Part shown: positions 23,257 to 33,420 of the stretch, piece by piece
How the letters are laid out: each line of letters opens with the position of its first letter
Numbering within the stretch: the stretch's first letter is position 1
Source: Laetiporus sulphureus 93-53
Taxonomy: Eukaryota > Basidiomycota > Agaricomycetes > Polyporales > Laetiporaceae
Reading direction: 5' to 3'
Assembly: GCF_001632365.1 (NCBI RefSeq)
Contig: NW_024468557.1
Coordinates: 221,452 to 285,451, forward strand
DNA: 64,000 nt
Made by a program: the position numbers and the translations under genes
The notes under the pieces: model-generated
Told to the model about the DNA's origin: nothing
What the model saw: the letters and a program-made list of their open reading frames with translations, nothing else
Databases searched by the model: none

Positions 23257-23832
23257 ATGTCTCTTACTCGCTTCTTCACCGAGCCGTCTTACTCTCTCTC
23301 GGACTTCGATCGTCTGTTCGACGATGCATTCGCTCGTCGTACTGACCTAAGCCAAATTGCCCCGTTCCGCGGGACGACTGCGCTATCCCCAGTGGTGCCA
23401 AAGTATGGAGCGTTGCACCACTCTCGACTTCGTTAGTATTGACTTGCTTGATAGGATGGACCTCCACGAGGACGCGAAGACCAATGTCGTGACGGCAACC
23501 TTTGAGCTTCCCGGCCTCAAAAAGGAGGACGTCAACATCGACGTCACCCAGAACACGCTGACCATCTCTGGAGAGTCAAAGATCTCCAGCGACCGCGATG
23601 AGAACGGTTATTCGATTCGTGAGCGCCGCTATGGCAGGTTCTCTCGTTCGCTTTCTCTGCCGCAAGGCGTGAAGGTCAGTAGCTTGGTCTCGTTCTCGAC
23701 TTTGAGAGTTTTGATGTTCACTTGTCTTTGCAGGATAAGGACATCAAAGCGAACATGGAGAGTGGTGTTCTGACCGTGAAGTTCCCGAGATCTACCCCGG
23801 AGCAGGCTGCGAAAAAAATTCCCATTGCTTGA
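23257..23832 (+). CDS. Small heat-shock protein HSP20-A
   Basis: ATP-independent holdase chaperone of the alpha-crystallin family, 154 aa, exons 23257-23402, 23455-23674 and 23734-23832. The N-terminus MSLTRFFTEPSYSLSDFDRL is the variable arm. The alpha-crystallin domain starts near residue 50 (MDLHEDAKTN) and includes TFELPGLKKEDV, SGESKISSDRDENGYSIRER and GRFSRSLSLPQGVK. Exon 3 gives DKDIKANMESGVLTVKFP (the A-x-x-x-x-G-V-L motif) and a C-terminal IPIA, an I-x-I-like oligomerisation tail. Its paralogue at 26711-27300 has the same exon sizes for exons 2 and 3. Probably cytosolic and heat-induced. Confidence 0.93.
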
Positions 23833-24257
23833 AGCGGTCGCGCGATTGCTTAAGCAGAGGACGGACGGTGTACCGTTGTAGCTGGTGTACTTATAGCATG
23901 TATAACGTGTACAAATTGCAATCTGTGCTTTCGATGCTGTGCGAATCCGGTTGCTGGTACTACAAAGTATCATGAGCCACGCGAGCGTGGTTATGCTTTG
24001 CCACATTTGGATTTGGCTACGATGGCTGCTATTTCTTTCCACTAAACGGCCGTCCTGATAAGATTAGCTGTGAATCAGATCGGAAGGTGCAGAAATATTG
24101 GGCGACGGGACCTGACGGGATGGACCGATGGTGGGAAGGAGAAACTGCGTACGGCCGGCCAGGGGCTAGTGCATATGATGCACCGAGATCAAGATAGCAT
24201 GCCGTCTCCACTCCCTCTCGCGCTCATCGACTCATTGCCTCTTCTCCATCCATCGCC
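23833..24257. other. Intergenic, HSP20-A to VHS-GAT gene
   Basis: 425 bp with no coding signal; 3' UTR of HSP20-A and promoter of the next gene. Confidence 0.4.
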
Positions 24258-26318
24258 ATGTCGGCCATGCAGCTAGCCAAGCAGGCCTACACGGCCTTGA
24301 ACCGCGATAAACCTCATGTATGTTCCATCAAGACAACGATGTTTTGTCGTAATGATCTTTTCTAGTCGTCAATAACCGATTGGGTTGAGATTCTCACTTC
24401 GACCAACTATGATGCCGAAACCTACGATGGGTGTGCATGGCTTGCCACTGAGTGTCGTGCGTTGAATGCTGACGTGTCTCCAGTATACCAGAGCTAGTCG
24501 ACTCAATCAATATCCAAGCCACAGGGTGAGTCGGGGCGCTTTATATATTCCACCTTCGTTCTGACCTGTCATCAGGCCGGCGGAGGCATCCAGAGCAATC
24601 AGGAAGAAACTCAAACACGGCAACTCGCATCAACAATATCGTGCTCTCGTCGTCAGTACCTGCTTCGTCCGATTCTGCTGGATTGTGGTGAACTCATGCG
24701 CTCGGATTGTAGATTCTCGGAGCTCTCGTTGAGAATGGAGGACATAAATTTCAGAGTGAGAGCGTTCTATTTGCTGCTCAGTAGTCTCGGACTGACCTTG
24801 CGAGCAGCAACCTTTGCGGACTCCCACCTCATGGATGCACTCAAGGTGATCGCCACCGAGCCACAAACCGATCCCAAAGTAAAGAAGAAACTCGTGTCTG
24901 TGCTCCACGGATGGCATGCTCAGTTCAAAGACGACCCTTCAATGACACTCGTCGCTAACCTTTACAAGGCGTGTGGGGTGGGCCCCTCGCATCGCGCACC
25001 TGCATCAAAGCGAATATCTGCGTCATACTCGGCCGACTACACGGCAGACCCCATTTACAAAGCCGAAGAGCGACAACGGCGAGACGATCGTGAGAAGCGC
25101 GAACGAGATATGGAGGAAAGGGCACGAGAGAAGGAGACAGAAAAAAAGCGTAAGGAGGAGGAGAAGCAGAAGGCAAAAGAAGAGAAGGAGAGAAAGAAGA
25201 GGCAGGCAGAGATGAAGAAGAAGGCTGTTGCAGGGAATGGCAAAGTCAAGAGGAAACCTTTTGACTTTGATCAGGTCAGGATCTATGCCTGGTTGTCATC
25301 TGTCGCTCAGGTTGACGTCCTTCATAGGAGACGCCGCAGATCTTGACAGCGATTGCTGCTGCTTCGCAGGCTTCCACCAACTTGGTCAATGCTATAACGG
25401 TGCGGAATCCATCATCATCATCATGGTTAGGTTCATGACTCAATCTCCACTAGCTCGTGAATACGGAACATGACAGTGTAGCGGAGAATGAACGCGTGCA
25501 AGAGTGTCTAGGCAAAGCCAAGATATCAAGGAGGCAAATTGTGCGGTATATCCAGGTGTGTGGCAGCGCTCTTCAGACGTGACAGAGCCTCTCTGTAATT
25601 GCTATCACAGCTGGTAGAGAACGAGGACATGATAGGCGCTCTCATTGAGGCCAACGATCGAATCATCGCAGCGCTGGATATGTACGACACGGTACGAGAT
25701 ACTGCGTTTCCTCTTTTCTATTCTCTCTGACCAAGCCTCTCCAGCTCACTCGACCCAACATCACAGAACAGGATGTGCAGAACGTGCAGGAAGGCTTAGC
25801 GGCAGCCAATATCCAAGATTCAGAGCTTGGTAAGCTGCAGGAAAAGCAGCGGGCCGCCGTGCAACGTTCGATGGGGCGGACCGCCGGTGCGAACGGCCAG
25901 TCGTCGAGAGGGAAGGAAAAAGACTTAGACGACAGTGAGAACACAGGGCACTCTTACGTCCATCCCGACTTGCAGGACCTAAGTTTCGGTTCCTTGGGTG
26001 CCGAGCAGAGGTTCGTTATATTCGCTGTTTGGTATTGTCGTGATTTCTGAACATGATTCTGTCAGCAATCTTCCCCCACCTCTTCGACCGTCCACCCGTC
26101 GCTCGTCGGACGAGGACAGTGTGCATAGAGGTTCACTGTCGGATTTCAGCGACTACGACTCATCCGATGAGGAGGCCAACAATCACAGTCAGACTCGAGT
26201 ACCCACATCTTCGCATGGACGGGGATATAGCCAGTACGTGGCAGAAGACGAAGATGTGCGCCAGGATACGAGGAAGGGTCTTCTGAGCGACAGTGAGGAT
26301 CCGTTTGCTGATCCTTGA
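24258..26318 (+). CDS. VHS-GAT domain endocytic adaptor (Lsb5-like)
   Basis: 508 aa from 11 exons (24258-24317, 24366-24430, 24484-24525, 24576-24651, 24713-24755, 24808-25274, 25328-25399, 25454-25555, 25611-25691, 25745-26010, 26066-26318), all in phase. Residues ~5-155 form a VHS domain: SSITDWVEILTS, IPELVDSINIQ, QYRALVILGALVENGGHKF, LMDALKVIATEPQ. A long charged helix rich in Lys/Glu/Arg (~180-245) follows. A GAT domain spans roughly 255-370 (ILTAIAAASQASTNLVNAI, ECLGKAKISRRQIVRYIQ, DMIGALIEANDRIIAALDMYD). The C-terminus is acidic and Ser-rich and ends SDSEDPFADP, with a DPF motif typical of AP-2/clathrin adaptor binding. The plan matches yeast Lsb5 and GGA/Tom1-like sorting adaptors at endosomes and actin patches; Lsb5 is the best guess. 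Confidence 0.88.
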
Positions 26319-26710
26319 ATTCTTCTGCAATCTGGAGGGAACACATATATATTCAAGGCTTGTGACGATGAGTGAAGATATCCTCGTGTGTACGATTAAA
26401 TGATGTGGTAGAGAATGTCAATCCATTTAATGAGAGTGCTCGTCTTACTTACCACCATCCTGTACCCGCTTGACAGGGCGTGCGCGTCATCGCTACACAT
26501 TGTTCACTCATTTGCTCCAAGCACTGCGAAATGGAGATAAAATGAAATACAATTGCGCCTATATCAGGCTGCACAGGCGAACCTCGAGATGAACACTACT
26601 GTGTACTACGTATGCTACAATTGGGATTGAAAACGAGTACAATCTTTGATCCAATACTGTCCAAGCAGCCGGCCAGGCGATGAACTACCTGGCTAGTCGA
26701 CCACTCATGC
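26319..26710. other. Convergent 3' regions
   Basis: 392 bp between the stops of the VHS-GAT gene (+) and HSP20-B (-). AT-richer than the coding DNA; no gene or repeat seen. Confidence 0.45.
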
Positions 26711-27300
26711 TCAAGCAATCGTGATCTTCTTAGCAGCGGCCTCCGGCGTGTTCTTCGGGAACCTCACCGTCAGCACGCCGTTCTCCAAATTGGCCTTCAC
26801 GTCCTCGCTCTGAATGATGACACGTTAGGATGCGCTTTAACTGACAAACATGATAATATTGCAGGACCAACTCACCTTCACGCCTTGGGGTAAGCCAAGC
26901 GACCGGGAGAACTTTCCAAACCTCCGCTCGCGGACAGCGTAGCCGTTCTCCTCGCGATCGCTGGAGATCTTTGACTCTCCAGACACCGTCAGGACGCCAT
27001 TTTGCACCTGAATCGCCACATCTTCCTTCTTCAGACCCGGAAGTTCAAACGTGGCGGTCACAGTGTTGGTCTTTTCATCCTGGTGGAGATCCATTCTATG
27101 TGATTCCTTCATTAGCGTCTTTGTTACTTTTCGTCAAAAGGGAGGACGTACCTTGGCCGTAAGGGTCTCGTTACAGCAGTCGCCGGCTCAGTGGTAGCAA
27201 CAGTGCCAGCACCAGTCCGGCTCGAGAAGGCCTCGTCGAAAAGACGATCAAAGTCGGCCAGCGAGTAGAAAGGTTCGGTAACAAATGGAAGCAGCGACAT
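26711..27300 (-). CDS. Small heat-shock protein HSP20-B
   Basis: 155 aa, exons (transcript order) 27300-27152, 27095-26876 and 26809-26711. Paralogue of HSP20-A: the N-terminus MSLLPFVTEPFYSLADFDRL and the alpha-crystallin domain (TFELPGLKKEDV, SGESKISSDREENGY, FSRSLGLPQGVK) are closely alike. Introns fall at the same places and phases, and exons 2 and 3 have identical lengths (220 and 99 nt). The C-terminal segment ANLENGVLTVRFPKN ends in ITIA. Third-position bases differ widely between the copies, so the duplication is probably old. Expected role: heat-induced cytosolic chaperone. Confidence 0.93.
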
Positions 27301-27684
27301 GATTTTCTAGTAAATGAGAAGTGTTGTTTTGTCTTCTAGTTTTTGGATTATTGGAGAGGGGGGAAGAACGCCTTTGCATGCTTCTTTTATAGACTGAGGA
27401 GCAGGATGCATCCGTCATTGTCTCTGTCAGCAACATCTAGCTTGACGGGGCCAAGCTATGGCGAGATTGCGCACTCAGTGCCCAAGGAAATCTCGACTGG
27501 CGGAAGAACATGCCAGAAGAGCACCCGCTACTCGGGCCATGCCGGACAAGCGCCCGTGGTTGTGGCCCTCCAATTCCCGTCCAGCAACAGGCAAACACGC
27601 TCTGCTGCTCAAGAGGAGCTGCATAACATGCGCAATACGATTCGATAGTCAGTAGAAAATACTCTATCTTCATCCACAAAGTGG
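27301..27684. other. HSP20-B promoter and UTP11 3' region
   Basis: 384 bp. Holds a minus-strand TATA box (27386-27391) and a possible gap-type heat-shock element at 27506-27518 (GAA-N7-GAA on the plus strand). No gene seen. Confidence 0.5.
27386..27391 (-). promoter_or_regulatory. TATA box of HSP20-B
   Basis: TATAAA read on the minus strand, 86-91 nt before the ATG at 27300, matching the HSP20-A spacing. Confidence 0.55.
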
Positions 27685-28910
27685 TCATTTTTTACGCTCG
27701 ACTCGCCATTTGTAAACTCTAGGCTTCCAGACCTTTTCGTCCACCTTCTTCCCGTCTCCACCTCTAGGCTCGTCCTCGTCCTCATCGTCGTCATCTGCAT
27801 TCTCCACCTTCTCGACTCCTCGCAGCCTTCTTGCGCCACCCTTGCCCATCAGCAGCCTCTGCATCTCGAGCTCTCTCTCCGCGTAGCGTAGTTGTCGGTC
27901 CCGGAACAGACGTGCGGAGAGCTCCTTCAGGAGACGTGCTCTATGTTTCTACGAAAAGGAGAATGAGACAGACCGTGCATTCATTTGTCTTGCTTACTCA
28001 CAAGAGCGGCCCCTCTTCGTTTCTCTTCCACTGTAACATGATCCTCGAGTGATCCATTTTGGTCCGATGCATGCGCCCGTTGGACCTTTGAATGTTCATC
28101 CAGACCCCTCCATCCCAGGTCGATGACGTCTTCTTCCATTCTTTCATCTTCATCCTTCTTCGCGTCTTCGCGAGAAAAAACCAAGTCCCTCGCTGAACCA
28201 TTCAGAACGTATGTAATAAGGAGGCTTGGCAAAGTGACGTACCTTCCTCTGCACTCTCTGCAAAGACAATGTGTTTGCCCTTGACACCACTTCCTGACCT
28301 TCTCCCGTTTAGAGGCGGAGCGGGGAATATCCTCGCGTCGATGAGCACTTCTAATTCTTCATCGCTCAGCTCTTCCAGCCCGTCTTCCTCCCTGAACGAG
28401 GCCGGCCGCATCAGTTCTACGAGCGCACTGAGTTTGATTTTCAGCTTGTCGATTTTCTTCAACAACGAACGAGAGAGGATTCAGAAGCTCAGAACAGTTG
28501 TGATGATATGCCAAACGCACCTTCGATCCCGCAGTCCTCATCGTCCGCAGATAGTTCTCGTCCTGCGTCTTCAGCACTTTCACAATATCTGTTGGCAGCG
28601 CCGTATTTCCTCTATCTTGTATGTGCATCCCGCCCTGTTCCCTATGAATTAGAGCATCTTTTCGCTTAGAATATGAACATTACATGCATACACTCGTCCT
28701 CTGCCGATTCATCGCAAAGTAGAATTCATCTTTGTTTCGTTCTGCAGCCTTCTGCCGCAGGCGGGTGAGCCTATCTTGCTTGGAGTGGTAGTCCCTCGCA
28801 CGGAGGACATAGTCTTTATGTTTCTCGAGGATCCCTAGCCTTGAACGGTTGGCAAGCTGCGAACGCTCCTTGTGGTTACGCCGATGTAAAGAGTTGCGTA
28901 ATGAAGACAT
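27685..28910 (-). CDS. UTP11: U3 snoRNP-associated protein UTP11
   Basis: Component of the small-subunit processome for 18S rRNA maturation in the nucleolus, 333 aa. Exons in transcript order: 28910-28692, 28634-28521, 28456-28243, 28192-28002 and 27948-27685. The N-terminus [18 protein letters not shown], then [22 protein letters not shown]-like [14 protein letters not shown], and [20 protein letters not shown] with QDENYLRTM, is diagnostic. [23 protein letters not shown] and a basic end ([12 protein letters not shown]) close the protein. It is longer than yeast Utp11 (about 250 aa) because of an acidic insertion near residues 190-245 and another near 300. Confidence 0.94.
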
Positions 28911-29364
28911 TATGCCCGCCAAATCTCACGCAGAAACCGGGACCGACTAGATTAGAGCGCACGGGTCGACGAGCACACCACAGGCCACTGAGCTCAAGAG
29001 TAAGCAACGAGCAATTCACTCCCTCGCAAGCGCCCGAAAAAGTCGACGGTCGGCGTTGGAACAAGCGCCCATAGAGCGCCCGCAGCGATCAGCGTTCAAA
29101 CGTTCAACGTTCAACGTTCAACGTCAACGCTCATCGGGCCGTGCAATGCCACCGTTGCTCGTGCTCTTGCTGACACTACTGCTCCCAACGCTTCCGGTCG
29201 AGAGAACTGGAGAAAGTGGCCTCGCTTCAAGTGAAAGTACAGCCAATGATACATGATGTCATGACATGTCTACTCTTCGTTCATACACGGCTCCCGGTTT
29301 TATATAAAACTGTTGAGCATGTATATACATACAGCAGAGATGTTTTCCAAATATCATCGAAAGA
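28911..29364. other. Intergenic, UTP11 promoter region
   Basis: 454 bp upstream of UTP11 (-) and downstream of the zinc-finger gene (-). Contains the CGTTCAA tandem repeat listed separately. No gene seen. Confidence 0.45.
29093..29121 (+). repeat. Short tandem repeat, unit CGTTCAA
   Basis: Four copies of CGTTCAA (29093, 29101, 29108 and 29115), the first pair split by one extra A, followed by a shortened CGTCAA. It sits about 180-220 bp upstream of the UTP11 start. Confidence 0.85.
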
Positions 29365-30613
29365 CTAAGTGACCATGCGATCCTGTTCACCTATGTCATC
29401 CATCTCATGCACACCGTTCAACCCGATACCTTCCATCCCGCCCATCGCATGTGGCGGCGGCTGAGCCATCCCCGCCATGGGGCTCTCAAGATAAAGTCGG
29501 ATGAGCACGCTCTCGAGTGCTGCCATGGACGCCGGCTGGTACTGGAACGTCCGCGCGTGGTCTCGGATGCTCCCGAAGAGCACGCCCATGCGATCCCATC
29601 GTTCCTGAGACATGTCCATTGATGGCTGTGCGACAGGCTGATGCACGGCTGGCGGCGGAGGGGGTGGGGCGACCATTGAGATGGACGTCTGGTAGCGTTG
29701 AGGGAGATGCGGAGAGAGAGGGTGGTGAGCGGGCGGCGGGGCACTTGCTGATTGCGGAGAGACGGGGGAGAGACCGGCGACGGCACTCACGGGCGTTGCG
29801 CCAGTGCAAGAAGGTGCTGCTGAAGAGGGGCTTGACGAGGCAGTTCCATCAGATCGGGTCTGACCTCGAGCCCTTGCGCGACTTTGCTCCTGCGCCGCTC
29901 TTCGTCCACGCTTCGTGAAGGGCAGGTTGGCGAGTCCAATCTCATGCGAATGTTCCGCATTGTCTGTCATGGCAGATGATGTTATCACCAGATGCATCCA
30001 AATCTGAAATACGCAAGCGCACTCACACATTGCCCGTACTTCGTCGCTGTCAAAGTACGTCTTGTAGCTTATCGATGCGGGACATCCTACCCCCTCAAGC
30101 TACCTTGTATATTCGTTTAGGGTGCCGTGCCACACAGAGAGACCCGCAAACATGCTCGGGACGCACCTTTCGACTGGGCACCTTTCGCACCCTATCCGGG
30201 AACTTTTTCACATACTTCTTCCTCCCACTCCGCGAGTGCCGCGCGCATACCAGTTTCGTGTGGTCTTTGAACCGCGGCGGGACCGCCTTGGACCCGTGCG
30301 TGTCACCCTTCACAAACTCGATCATCTTCTCTTCCTCCTCGCGCCGCTTCCATTCCAGAAATGCCGCCATCGAGTTGAAGACGAGCGTGTACCCATCATC
30401 GACGTCCCCTGAGCCATACGGCGCCTTCTTTGGGCCAGTCGACACGGGCGCGCTCACTGATTCGGTTTCTTGAGACTGGCCCAGGGCTTGCGTGAGCGAA
30501 GACATGCTTTCAGAGGTACCATTTGAGGGCTGCGAGGGCTGCGGGCCGATATTCTGCAGTCTGAAGTGCTGAAAGCTCATCTTCGCATGGTTGGCTTTAC
30601 TCAGGGTGGCCAT
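29365..30613 (-). CDS. FAR1/Aft-type (WRKY-GCM1) zinc-finger protein
   Basis: 372 aa, exons (transcript order) 30613-30167, 30099-30027 and 29963-29365. FNSMAAFLEWKRREEEEKM leads into a zinc domain: KLVCARHSRSGRKKY...KLEGVGCPASISYKTYF...YNAEHSHEIG. The Cys (VCAR), Cys (GCPA) and H-x-H (HSH) spacing fits the FAR1/Aft1/GCM-WRKY superfamily of DNA-binding domains, some derived from Mutator-like transposases. Basic runs (SGRKKYVKKFPDRVRK, TKRGRRAAQEQSRARARG) flank it. Residues ~200-372 are Pro/Ser/Met-rich, with a short helix-like part (RWDRMGVLFGSIRDHARTF) near 280. There is no transposase domain, so it looks like a domesticated regulator. Likely nuclear transcription factor; target genes unknown. 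Confidence 0.8.
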
Positions 30614-30804
30614 CAAAGGGGAAGATCAGCCGTCACATTGTGACGTCCATGTCACAAGCTTTGAATTAGGAGAAACTAAGCGTTAATCGTAAAGCAGGGG
30701 CAGCTACAACGAGTGTCCAGATGCATGCGAAAGCAAGGTGGTCCGATAATGGAGCAGTAAATGTAGGTGTGGTGTGGATAGTAATGTGATGGGGGCTCTC
30801 CCTT

Positions 30805-32338
30805 TTACGCGATACTGAAAACGCCAAACAGGAAGCTACCGGCTACAGCGAGCGATGCAGCCAGATGTCCACGGTTGATCTGGAAGCCAGCCAGACCAGC
30901 ATTGGACGTGCTGCCAGTAGTACTGGTGCTATCACTGCTGATAGGCGTCGCGATCGCTGCTGCGGTGTACGTCACGCCATTCGCGCTCGCCGCTACCTCG
31001 AACACGGAACCATTGCCGTACTCATAGAACTGTCGGAAAACTGTGAGTAAGCAAATTTGGGCACGTTCTATAAGACAAGCTTACGTCTACGAGCATGAAG
31101 TTGGGGGCCCTGTCCCAATCTGACAAGCAAGTCGATACTTGCTCGCCGAGGGATCCAGTTCCGTTAACGGCATTAGTATCGGCAGCCGCACTCTTGTCCG
31201 GCAGCAAAATGCCCGCAATGCTCTCATCCAGGAAGTGATTGATCAGGTACATCTGGGTGCTGGTATCTCCGTAGGTGCGGTTCACATCGCAGTTAAAGTC
31301 ACTGGTGCTGGTGACGTCGTATTCGGTTTCCCAGATGTTCGTGAACTCTGTTGTCATGCGTAAGAAACAAACTCTGATTTCACAACTGACCTTGAAGGCA
31401 CATACCGTCAATCAGATAGGGTACCTCGCTGTAGTCGGCCTCTGTAGTGAGGAAGACTACCAAACGAGTGCCGTTGTCGATGAGAGTTCCCAGCGTCGGC
31501 CAATCACTTCGCGCAAGCGTAGCATTGGATGGCGAGTATGCCATCGTGTCAAGCCCGACCGTCTTGAACACAGTGTCGTATGCGGACGGCAAGAAGTTGT
31601 CGTACGAGTTCACGATCAGCATGGACACGACTGAAAGAGCGTTGTAGGTAAAGTCAGCAGGAACTCGATGGAACTCCAAAGCCTGCATACCATCATCGGT
31701 GTTATCGTCCATCCAACTTTTGACTATCGCAATTGTGAGAAGATGATCAAATGTGGCACTGGCACGTGTGAATTCATTTACCGCTTTGCAGGTAGTTCTC
31801 CAAGCTGCCGCCGTCGAGGAGGTCCTGTGAACAGACAATATCCTTCAGCCAGCCATGCAATGCGGCAGGCAAGGCTCGTCCTTACGCATGATGTGTGGCA
31901 AAGTTCAATCGTCCCACTCTCGTTGTGCGTCTGCATCTGGAGCATTCGGACGCCGTCGTTCAACTGCTGAGTCACTATTCATCCACATTTTAGACTACCG
32001 CCACAGTCAAGCGGCCAATAAATCATACCATTATAGTCCTGATTGGCGGCGGCTTCGCAAGAGTCACTACAGGTGCAACATACGGCTGGTTCACTGCCTA
32101 CCTGACGTGCTTGACACGGAATACGAGTCGTGAGCCCCGACGAAGGTGATGTTGCCAAAAGACCGGTCACAAAACTAAGTACGTTAGGAACGGCGTTGCA
32201 CCAAGGGAGAGCTGCCTGGCTCACCTCGGCGTAGCCGTTACACGTGGAAGCCGCTCGTCTGACCGATACGGCACGCGCAGCAATAGGCGAAAGCAGCAGA
32301 CCAAGAACGACCCGCGTTAGTGGAGAGGAAAGGCGCAT
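30805..32338 (-). CDS. GPI-anchored PI-PLC X-domain-like phosphodiesterase
   Basis: Multi-exon secreted protein. Signal peptide MRLSSPLTRVVLGLLLSPIA, then CNGYAEFCDRSFGNITFVGAHDSY, whose His is the first catalytic residue of the bacterial-type PI-PLC fold. TQQLNDGVRMLQMQTHNE carries the second His. Further on are WMDDNTDDVV, MLIVNSYDNF, LIDNGTRLVVFLTT and NCDVNRTYGD. The end is a Ser/Thr-rich linker (SSDSTSTTGSTSNAGLAG) and a hydrophobic tail (HLAASLAVAGSFLFGVFSIA), the form of a GPI-anchor signal. At least eight short introns interrupt it; several exons are under 110 nt. Such fungal proteins are PLC-like phosphodiesterases at the cell surface with no proven substrate; the catalytic Asp/Arg set was not fully checked. 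Confidence 0.87.
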
Positions 32339-32592
32339 CGTTGCCTGGATGAGTGTAGGGTAGAAAGAGGAAGCGGAGGTCCAGAGTGTTGTCAAAACAC
32401 AACTGGGGGAGGCGATGCGCGTGAAACAGTTAGTAAGGCAAACAGCGTCTCGTCGAGAGACGGCAGAAGCTGGCCGCAGTGGCCGCAGTAGAGACTCGCC
32501 GATAGCCACGTGATCGGCCGAAGTGTTATGATCTCGATGATGATCGGGCGTTGGTCTGATCGCTGCTCGCCTCCTTTCTTGTTGCGCACGCA

Positions 32593-33247
32593 ATGCCAGC
32601 CGACGGCGACGAACCCGTCTTCGCCAATGCCTGGTGGATGATCTTTCTCGACAAGGCGAGTGGGCGCTCCGTTGCTGCATCCGGTTGGAGTTGAACGAAC
32701 ACAGACGAACTCGATTGTTACGACTTTGACTGCAGGATTCCTCGTTTACACCCGATCTGCCGGTGTCGCCTACTTTGCGACCGGCGCGGTCATTTGCAGC
32801 ATGACTGTGAAGGCCATAAAGCGACTCGTCCGTCAGCCACGCCCTGTCAAGACTATACGTGGTCGCAGGAAGAAATCTTATGGGTACGCCTCCGCCCCAT
32901 GATGTTCATCTCTCACATGAAGCCAGCAATCTTTATCCAGCATGCCGAGCACCCATTCGGCCACTATCACCTTTTTCGCCGTATACATCACGCTCTCGTG
33001 TCTCTACCTTCCTATTCATCCCTCTCTGCCGTCTCGTATGATCACCAGGGTGCTCCCTCCCCTCATCGTCCTGCCATGGGCAACTACGATTGCCGTCTCC
33101 AGAACATGGCTCGGACACCATACTTGGCTGCAAGTAGGTGCCGGCTGTGCTTGCGGCCTAATCTTCGCCCCTATCTGGTTCAACATCTGGATTCGCGGAG
33201 GAAACGAATACGGCAGAATGCTCGAGCAGGCCATCTTCGCCCGCTGA
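32593..33247 (+). CDS. Dolichyldiphosphatase-like PAP2 phosphatase
   Basis: 182 aa, exons 32593-32655, 32705-32883 and 32941-33247. PAP2-superfamily motifs in order: KAIKRLVRQPRP (K-x6-R-P), PSTHS (for PSGH), and SRTWLGHHTWLQVGAG (SR-x5-H). The last motif has H-T-W-x-Q-V in place of the usual H-x3-D, a feature of dolichyldiphosphatases (Cax4/DOLPP1), which recycle dolichyl pyrophosphate on the ER lumenal side. Hydrophobic segments: TLTAGFLVYTRSAGVAYF, the stretch after PSTHS, and near VGAGCACGLIFAPIWF. Intron 1 is a GC-AG intron (AAG/GCGAGT...ACACAG): only this splice restores the family sequence TNSIVTTLTAGFLVY. The divergent PLC-like gene starts 254 bp away. Confidence 0.85.
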
Positions 33248-33420
33248 CGACGATGCGTCCACAGCGACATTGGTTTACCTCGTGGTCCAATGTCTCGATA
33301 AAGTATTTTATTGCCGTGAGAACGTAGAAGGTTTCATGTAATCCCGAAACACACTTCTAATTTCCGGTAGAGGACATACTCATATACCCCATCTGTTGTA
33401 TAGTGCATACTATCATAATG

